A stretch of 64,000 bases of DNA from Hetaerina americana (taxonomy: Eukaryota > Arthropoda > Insecta > Odonata > Calopterygidae). Location of the stretch: NCBI GenBank assembly GCA_022747635.1, contig JAKTNV010000005.1:85494469-85558468 (forward strand), written 5' to 3'. The notes beneath the pieces are model-generated. The model saw only the letters and a program-made list of their open reading frames with translations, ran no database searches and was not told the DNA's origin. The position numbers were made by a program, and so were the translations under genes. Positions 59,101 through 64,000 of the stretch are shown one piece after another. How positions within the stretch are numbered: the first letter of the stretch is position 1; each line of letters opens with the position of its first letter.

Positions 59101-62100
59101 TTTTTTGCCTTTATCCTCAAACCCTTCAACTTTTAGCTTTAATGACCTTAAGGGTTTCAAATACCAGCATAGAAGATTATGAAATTCAAGAGAGAATTTA
59201 ACAGCATCATTTACGTGAATTAGACCTAAAATAATTGGTAAGACAAATTTTGCTTTTCAACAAATACATTTAATTTACAAGGACCAGGTTTCATCACATA
59301 TTAACACCTTAAGGTGACAATGTACATGTAATAAGTGCTTATTATGTGCAAACAAAGTTTGTCTTACCAATTATTATACTCATGAGATCCCACACAAGGT
59401 AGAGCCGAAAACAGTGTCGTTTAAAATGACATCTGGAGCATGCTTAAAACAATCTATGATCTCTTTACAGATCCACTTACTGTCCACTCAACACTTACTT
59501 TATGTATCGTGATCTCTTGGCACGAAGGATTCCGTGATGTAACTTTTGGCATTTGTCAAGAAGCTCGAGTAGCTTGGTCAAATTGGCCTGAGGGGAGAGC
59601 GACTTCCTCTCCTCACTGTTGAGAACTCGATCCACTTTGCATGCAAATCAACGACAAAGGAAGTTAAAAATTAAGAAATTACAAAATTTTTCATTTATAT
59701 GACATTAAACGTTTTTTTTCATCCAAAATCTACACTAACGTGAAAAAGTTTCATACTTTTTTCAAATAAATACAAAATGACAGAATCAGGATTAAACAAA
59801 AATAAATGGTCGAGCACCACCGTACACTAAAATATTACAATTGAAATAAAACAATCAAAACAAACCTTCTTCTACAATTCTGTCGTCGGCTGTTTGCCCA
59901 TTCGGCCTCGGTCTTTCGGGGAGCATTATTCCAGACTCTGGATCAAAACCAATGTTGTCCAAGTCTCTCCTTGCTTGCCTTAAAATAGCACCTCCCTAGA
60001 GAGTACATTTATTGCCATGGTTATTCAAGGCATTATCATTGCAAAAAAAATACTGATTAAGTATCATTTGCTGACTAAGTAAGCTTGGGAAGTATGAAAA
60101 CAAACAAAGAACTTGTACAAGACATAAACTTGGAAAGAAGGATCAAAAATGACCCAAAACATGATTACCTTTAGAGTAAGGAAAATATTTTCAGTTAGCT
60201 GGAGTAAAGTGTCCAAATAGATCCACAAAAATATGCTTTTTCTAAAAGACATTAAACAACACATGTTTTTGTGGCGTAACTTCGATTTCTGTAATTTACA
60301 AACTATGCTTTGATATGATATTACCAAATTATGTTTCAAATCAGTTTAACCTTAGTCATATAAAAGCAAAAATATTTTTGGGAACCTTTGGAAGTATTAA
60401 TCACAGAGAAATTCAATATCAGTTGAAAATTGGGGCATCTTAGACTTGGACTTTATCCTAGTGAAGCAATTCTAGGATATTGCTACAAAGTTTAATTATT
60501 ATTATTACTTTTTATTTGCCCAGAGATCACAATACAAAAATACCAGGTGGGTGAAGTATGTACATGATATAAGGCACGTCAATGAGGAGCAAAGACACAG
60601 GCTCAGTTAAGATACATAAAAGAATAGATGCTCATAGTTACATAAATGTTTGGTACAAACCCATGAACATCGGCTGTAACATGCACATACAATATCAAAT
60701 TCAGAAAAATCATTGATCACAAACATGAATCAGACCATTACCATTGCTAGAAACTAAAAGTATGAACTTACTGGTTGGGAATATTGTTGAGATATTCATC
60801 AACCGAGTAAAACATATTGCGTTGTAGATATCTTTTTAGTTTATGCCTGAATACGGCAGTTCCCTGTGTATCCTTGATACTTTTGGGTAGTTTGTTAAAT
60901 AATCTGATGCCCATTTCATTGGGTCCTAATTTCAATGCTTTAGTTCTTATATTCCCATAATGGAAGTCATTCCTGCCTCTGGTGTAATGATGATGATAGG
61001 CAGAGTTAAGAGAATAGTTGCCGATGTTATTTTTTATATATAGAATTAAAAACATAATGTAGATGCATGGGAGTGGTAGCAAATTTAATTCATGGAAAAT
61101 AGGCCTTGATGGAGCATTGTAAGGTTTCCTGGCGATGATTCTGTTATACCTAGGTCGCAAACAGTTGTGACTACTTTTTCATGGTTAAAGTTGGTCACAG
61201 CGTAATCAATTAGGGTGGCAGATGTGGGAGTGACTCTGGTAGGATTATTGTTAAAACATTCCATGCCATAAGTTTTGAACAGATTCAACAATTCTGATCT
61301 GTGAGGGGAGTCAACTAAGAGATTACAGTTGAGGTCGCCGTTTAGGACGAGTATCCGGTTGTCTACATACAAGGAGCAAAAGAGTTGGTCCAGTTTTTTA
61401 ATGAATGAATGAAAATCACCAGTTGGTGATCTATAGATGGAGATGAGCACAAGCAATCCCACTGGAGTTTCATGGAAACACACTGCACATTCAAAAGTTT
61501 TTTCTTCCTTCACAGGCACGTGAACTGAGTTAATAGACCCCTTTATTCTGCTATGCACGAAAATGGCCACACCTCCATTTTTATACGTGGCCCGGCAGAA
61601 TGACGACACTAGGGAGTAATTTGAGAGTGAAATAACCTTAAGTTCTTCGTATTTTAACCAATGCTCTGTAATACACAAAAAGTCTGGTTCACACTCGTTC
61701 ATAGCCACTTCAAGCAGGTTTACTTTGTTCCTAAGGCACTGAATATTTACTTGCGCGATTGTTAATGGCTGTCTAACTTTGACTAACCCTTTGCGGAGGT
61801 CAGGCGGGCCTTCAGAAAAAAAAACCTACTGACACAAACATGTTTCGGCCAAAAGTCGGGACTTTCCACGACATCTTTTAAGTCTTCACCGACCGATACA
61901 CGAAAAGAGGTATAGGTGCCTCTAGATACCTTTAACTGCTCGATCTCGAAGCACTTGCCAGGTATTTTACTTGATACATACTTTTTAACTGCTTCGATTG
62001 ACGTGTCTTCTTTGAATCGCCAAGCGTGTATGTGGACCATTTTCGGCAGCCCGACTAAATCACTGTCCAAGTTTGACGTCCCCACAATTGGCTTTGGCCG

Positions 62101-63000
62101 AGGTTTCCGTTTATATGAGACCATGGTGTAGCCCTCGTCGTCTTCTTTCCTCATGTTGCATGCAGTGTTATGCGGTTCCACGGGTGGTGGCTGTACATTT
62201 CCTTTGCGAGCAACGGAAGAGTACGGCAGCGTCACCTTAGGAGCACGCTCTTTATTATTAGTATTATTATCAGTAGCTCCGACTTGAGAATAATTAAACC
62301 GTTCCATGTTACTTTTCTTCTCTTTCACAGTTTTCACGGGAAGTTGCGATCGCTCACTTTCCAATGAGTTGGTGATCGATCGAATCAATCGAACGAGTTG
62401 GTAATTATCAATATCAGATTAATTGGAAAGAATTAAACTTCCATTGTATTAATAAGGATGGTAAAACTCCTTAAATAGTGTTCAATAAGAAAACTGTGGA
62501 TTAGATAGACCCAAGTTAACTTATTGATTAGAGAACACAATAAGTTAATTGCTGCACACTAAATTATTTTTCTATGTTAAGTTTTTCCTTACATTTTTCC
62601 CCATCGACGGTTAAGGGGTCATTATCACCAATGCTAGGAAAAAAATGAACCGTCACATTAGAACTATGGAATCTTATAGGGAACATTACCTGATCTCGCA
62701 TTTTCACAGCCGCACGGTAGAAAACAGTTTCTTTGGAATTATATGCCATACAGTTGTGAAGCATCAAACTGAAGTCTGCCTCAAACTCATCAAGGTCTTT
62801 GTAGTGGAAACTCTCCAGCTTCTGCCTCATTGTTGAGAGGTCCATAGGACGCTTCACCACATCTCCATAATCAGGGACTTCACCAGGATCCACAGGTTCC
62901 GAAAATATTTCCCCAGCATCTCGACTCTGAATCATTTCTAGCACACGACGGAGGAAGCACACCAGCGGATGCAATTCATATTCTAAAGTTCTCTCTTTCC
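46905..63000 (-). CDS. Br140: Bromodomain and PWWP scaffold protein BRPF/Br140 (3' ten exons, partial)
   Basis: The ten in-window exons, all with GT/AG sites and matching phases, encode about 1160 C-terminal residues. Order: bromodomain with [20 protein letters not shown] and [20 protein letters not shown]; the post-bromodomain helix region ([16 protein letters not shown]); basic and acidic low-complexity linkers; AT-hook-like motifs ([17 protein letters not shown]); and a PWWP domain ([36 protein letters not shown]). BRPF proteins are scaffolds of MOZ/MORF (enok) acetyltransferase complexes; the bromodomain reads acetyl-lysine and PWWP reads H3K36me3. The enhancer-of-polycomb-like and PHD-zinc knuckle-PHD parts lie beyond base 64000. 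The linker is much longer than in vertebrate BRPF1-3. Confidence 0.96.
47307..47449 (-). CDS. Br140: Br140 exon I, PWWP core
   Basis: It encodes [20 protein letters not shown] through [14 protein letters not shown]. Acceptor TTTCAG, donor ACATG/GTGAGT; phase 0 in, 2 out, with the Trp codon split across the junction. Confidence 0.96.
47575..47690 (+). repeat. SINE-D, tRNA-like head
   Basis: AGCAGCGGGGTAATATTCTC and GGGTTCCATTCCCACC form A- and B-box-like segments, followed by ACTCAGGGCTTGGGTGTTTA. It is a single copy in the window. Confidence 0.55.
48233..48292 (+). mobile_element. Tigger/pogo-like terminal fragment
   Basis: After a TA at 48231-48232 the sequence CAGTGGAACCTTGCTTAACG continues with GTGAGTAATTCGCATAATGA. 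It resembles the terminal repeats of pogo/Tigger transposons. The second end is not found nearby. Confidence 0.4.
48825..49186 (-). CDS. Br140: Br140 exon H, Ser/acid linker and start of PWWP
   Basis: It encodes [18 protein letters not shown], an acidic Ser-rich stretch (CK2-like sites), then [20 protein letters not shown], the first PWWP strand with its aromatic pocket residues. Acceptor AATCAG, donor CTC/GTGAGT; phase 1 in, 0 out. Confidence 0.95.
49316..49643 (-). CDS. Br140: Br140 exon G with AT-hook
   Basis: It encodes [20 protein letters not shown], a canonical AT-hook (GRPRK core with basic flank), then Ser/Gly-rich sequence to FRVYRSGG. The neighbouring exons place it just before the PWWP block. 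Acceptor TTTCAG, donor GGAG/GTAAAT; phase 0 in, 1 out. Confidence 0.92.
49644..52201. other. Br140 intron between exons F and G
   Basis: 2.6 kb of AT-rich sequence in which I see no exon, known repeat or RNA gene. Confidence 0.6.
52202..52878 (-). CDS. Br140: Br140 exon F, disordered linker
   Basis: It encodes [16 protein letters not shown], then about 200 residues rich in Ser, Thr, Pro and Gln with a poly-Gln run, ending [15 protein letters not shown]. The start is a weak AT-hook-like basic patch. Acceptor TTTTAG, donor AGG-type at 52202; phase 1 in, 0 out. Confidence 0.92.
53200..53245 (-). repeat. SINE-A 3' tail fragment
   Basis: AGCCTAAAGGTCAGTAGGTG then AGGTTAAGAGCTCTC matches the 3' part of SINE-A, diverged. 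Confidence 0.4.
53755..54600 (+). mobile_element. Decayed LINE RT with YAND box
   Basis: The frame [18 protein letters not shown] is RT motif C with Asn replacing the first catalytic Asp (YADD to YAND). Then come [11 protein letters not shown] and, after frame breaks, [13 protein letters not shown], matching the late-C-terminal [12 protein letters not shown] stretch. The segment order fits one decayed copy. Confidence 0.7.
54831..55733 (-). CDS. Br140: Br140 exon E, 903-nt acidic and Pro/Thr-rich exon
   Basis: It encodes 301 residues: [18 protein letters not shown], then a Glu-rich tract of about 60 residues, basic [11 protein letters not shown], and Ser/Thr/Pro-rich sequence with RRQSTRRQS. 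No folded domain is seen. The GAG/GAA runs produce long open frames on the opposite strand. Acceptor TTTCCAG, donor CTGC/GTGAGT; phase 1 on both sides, so skipping keeps frame. Confidence 0.93.
55734..58336. other. Br140 intron between exons D and E
   Basis: The main feature is the mariner at 57305-58184. The remainder is AT-rich without visible exons. Confidence 0.6.
57305..58184 (+). mobile_element. mariner, 880 bp, internally deleted, TA flanked
   Basis: The TIRs CATGGTATTGATAAAAAGTA and, from the other end, CAAGGTTTGTATAAAAAGTA, each followed by TCGGAA, are flanked by TA on both sides. The plus strand carries a transposase N-terminus ([34 protein letters not shown]) and helix-turn-helix remnants in later frames. 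It then jumps at about 57870 to a C-terminal piece resembling [26 protein letters not shown]. The middle, with the first two catalytic Asp residues, is absent. Full mariners are about 1.3 kb, so roughly 400 bp are gone. Confidence 0.88.
58337..58560 (-). CDS. Br140: Br140 exon D
   Basis: It encodes [18 protein letters not shown] onward, a basic region with [10 protein letters not shown] and SPRRKS that could serve as a nuclear localisation signal. Acceptor TTTAG, donor AAAA/GTATGT; phase 2 in, 1 out. Confidence 0.92.
58561..59498. other. Br140 intron between exons C and D
   Basis: It holds a 14-bp perfect hairpin (58989-59024) and a candidate MITE (59230-59375). No exon is seen. Confidence 0.6.
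59230..59375. repeat. Candidate MITE with 18-bp perfect inverted ends
   Basis: AATAATTGGTAAGACAAA (59230-59247) and TTTGTCTTACCAATTATT (59358-59375) are perfect inverted repeats about 146 bp apart. No coding sequence lies between them, and a target duplication is not certain. Confidence 0.55.
59499..59634 (-). CDS. Br140: Br140 exon C
   Basis: It encodes [20 protein letters not shown] to [13 protein letters not shown], the helix and basic stretch matching the family's VDRLLDP...L..LL..LD..... region. Acceptor GCAAAG, donor ATAAA/GTAAGT; phase 1 in, 2 out. Confidence 0.92.
59866..59995 (-). CDS. Br140: Br140 exon B
   Basis: It encodes [20 protein letters not shown] to DDRIVEE, which follows the bromodomain in BRPFs. 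The acceptor is TCTCTAG and the donor AGAAG/GTTTGT; phase 0 in, 1 out. Confidence 0.94.
61085..61771 (-). pseudogene. LINE endonuclease (EEP fold), truncated
   Basis: The open frame covers the N-terminal two thirds of the endonuclease with its [15 protein letters not shown] and NGDLN motifs, which carry the metal-binding Asn, Glu and Asp. The final SDHxP-type histidine motif is lost at the deletion junction, so no active enzyme is expected. Confidence 0.75.
61783..62388 (-). pseudogene. LINE ORF1 protein, open 201-aa frame
   Basis: It is Lys/Asn-rich at the N-terminus, followed by a conserved C-terminal domain from about residue 110 ([14 protein letters not shown]). The frame is open throughout, suggesting relatively recent insertion. 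The start is uncertain and may lie upstream. Confidence 0.65.
62690..62999 (-). CDS. Br140: Br140 bromodomain exon (A)
   Basis: It encodes [20 protein letters not shown] to [12 protein letters not shown], almost the whole bromodomain. The acetyl-lysine-binding Asn is in HNCMAYN. The acceptor is TCATCAG and the donor ATCAG/GTAATG; phase 2 in, 0 out. Confidence 0.96.
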
Positions 63001-64000
63001 TGATGAAAAAACAAGACAATGTATCCATCAGAATCATTAGGAAATAAAAATTACAGTACATTCAATACATGATCAGGCAATGATAAAATTAATTTTGTTT
63101 GAGATTGCTTTTTGCTGAATCAAAGAATGAATATTAGTCAATTTCCTATGCCCTGAGGAGTAAAAAGCAATATTATTGAAAAAAAAACAGATGAACCCAT
63201 TCTGTTTTTTTTCACTCAAACTTTTATGCCACAGTTTAACCTTTATCGACCAAAAAGGAACTTATGTTCCCACCAAAAGGCAGGACTCCTTGGCCGAATG
63301 AGAACTTTAGGGACCGCTTGGTTTTGCTTATCACCTGCTTCCTTTATGAGGCTGCCTGGGGTGCCTAATGATGTCTAGACTGTTTATCTTTCAACGCTCG
63401 TCTTCCTTAAGGTGCTGAGTGGCCATTTATGCCTTCTTGAAGGTATTTTATTGTATAAACATCTCTCATTCATCAAACATGAGGGGGTGTTACCCTCATT
63501 CTATGCATCAATTCTGCTAAGTCAAGAGTATCTTCGGTCTCCCTATTGTGGATGCTACTTTCAGTATGAGCAGTTCTTTTTCAGCGGTCCTAGTGGTGTA
63601 AGAGTTTGATTAGTTTTTTAAGTGTGAGAAATTAATTTATGCCTTTTGGTGATCCTGGTAAGCATTGTTCAAGTTCATCAGTAGGTAATTTTTATTTGAA
63701 AAACTTTCAGACATGGATTTTTTTCTAATTATTTTCTGTATCTAAAATTAGTGGAAAAAGCACTTCCCACTCTTCAATGGATCCCTAGCGAACATTGTTA
63801 AAGAGAGAAATTGAGGACGAACTTTTAGCAGACAGTGATTCTAACACATACATACTGACAAGAGCAACTTCTCTATGGAGAAGGATGGCAATATAAATGA
63901 TGATACAGCACAGAATGTGTCGAAGGACTGGGTGAAAAAGTCCAGGACCTACACTTTCCATTGTGGTTTTTCTGGGAGTGAACGAGGTTCGAACACTGCA
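63000..64000. other. Right edge, intron upstream of Br140 bromodomain exon
   Basis: The next upstream Br140 exon should end with a phase 2 Arg codon; I did not find it here. The frame at 63412-63609 (+) shows no known domain. Confidence 0.5.

Larger units (their letters stand above)
60497..62400 (-). mobile_element. Two-ORF LINE with its reverse transcriptase deleted
   Basis: On the minus strand ORF1 runs 62388-61783 (201 aa). Its C-terminal block ([20 protein letters not shown]...RFFFLKARL) resembles the RNA-binding ORF1 end of CR1-like LINEs. An overlapping frame starts ORF2 with [20 protein letters not shown] and the AP-like endonuclease: [33 protein letters not shown], then [10 protein letters not shown]. 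At about 61158 the frame jumps to the last 130 residues (60768-61160, [18 protein letters not shown]...NKLPKSIKD). The end of EN and all RT motifs are missing. The 3' tail is an AAT-type repeat near 60500. It lies in the sense direction of Br140. Confidence 0.88.
59996..62689. other. Br140 intron between exons A and B
   Basis: Most of it is the LINE at 60497-62400; 59996-60490 shows nothing recognisable. Confidence 0.65.

Noticed and set aside
1..64000. CRISPR array, operon, prophage or biosynthetic cluster
   Set aside because: No regularly spaced repeats or bacterial gene organisation; every confident gene is spliced and eukaryotic.

Overview
This is eukaryotic, AT-rich genomic DNA from an arthropod. 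The codon use, multi-kilobase introns and density of decayed LINE, mariner and tRNA-derived SINE copies suggest an insect or close relative; I cannot name the species. There are four spliced protein-coding genes, all conserved housekeeping or chromatin genes. I rebuilt them exon by exon from reading frame, splice sites and intron phase, and every junction keeps frame. There is no bacterial-type organisation: no operon, CRISPR array or phage.

Layout. (1) 1-8870 is gene-free and holds SINE copies, a long (AT)n tract and a striking 97+97 bp inverted repeat. (2) 8871-9888 (+) is a three-exon TMED2-type p24 cargo receptor with an exact UPR-element match (TGACGTGG) upstream. (3) 10066-11018 (-) is mitochondrial ribosomal protein L18, tail to tail with TMED2; the stop codons are 177 bp apart. 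(4) 11060-21483 is gene-free, with LINE and SINE remnants. (5) 21484-41392 (-) is a 10-exon TLDc-domain gene of MEAK7 type, about 509 aa, whose introns hold most of the LINE debris. (6) 41404-46904 is intergenic and contains a 365-bp mariner derivative with intact TA flanks. (7) 46905 to the right edge (-) is the 3' half of a BRPF/Br140 (peregrin) gene. Ten exons encode the bromodomain, a long disordered linker with AT-hook-like motifs and a C-terminal PWWP domain; the N-terminal half lies beyond base 64000.

Mobile DNA. At least three non-LTR families are present: an endonuclease-reverse transcriptase family with a recurring 3' terminus, CR1/Jockey-like fragments, and a two-ORF element that keeps ORF1 and endonuclease but has lost its RT. 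Two mariner lineages are present: a 365-bp deletion derivative with both TIRs, and an 880-bp copy that appears to share its deletion junction with a second, truncated copy. The commonest SINE family has nine recognised copies or fragments, all in the same orientation.

Functionally the four genes are not a pathway (ER-Golgi traffic, mitochondrial translation, mTOR/lysosome-type signalling, MYST acetyltransferase scaffolding). I found no convincing new multi-gene system. The observations most worth checking are the inverted repeats with hammerhead-like cores, the deletion-derivative mariners, the UPR element at TMED2, and the large frame-neutral exon of Br140.
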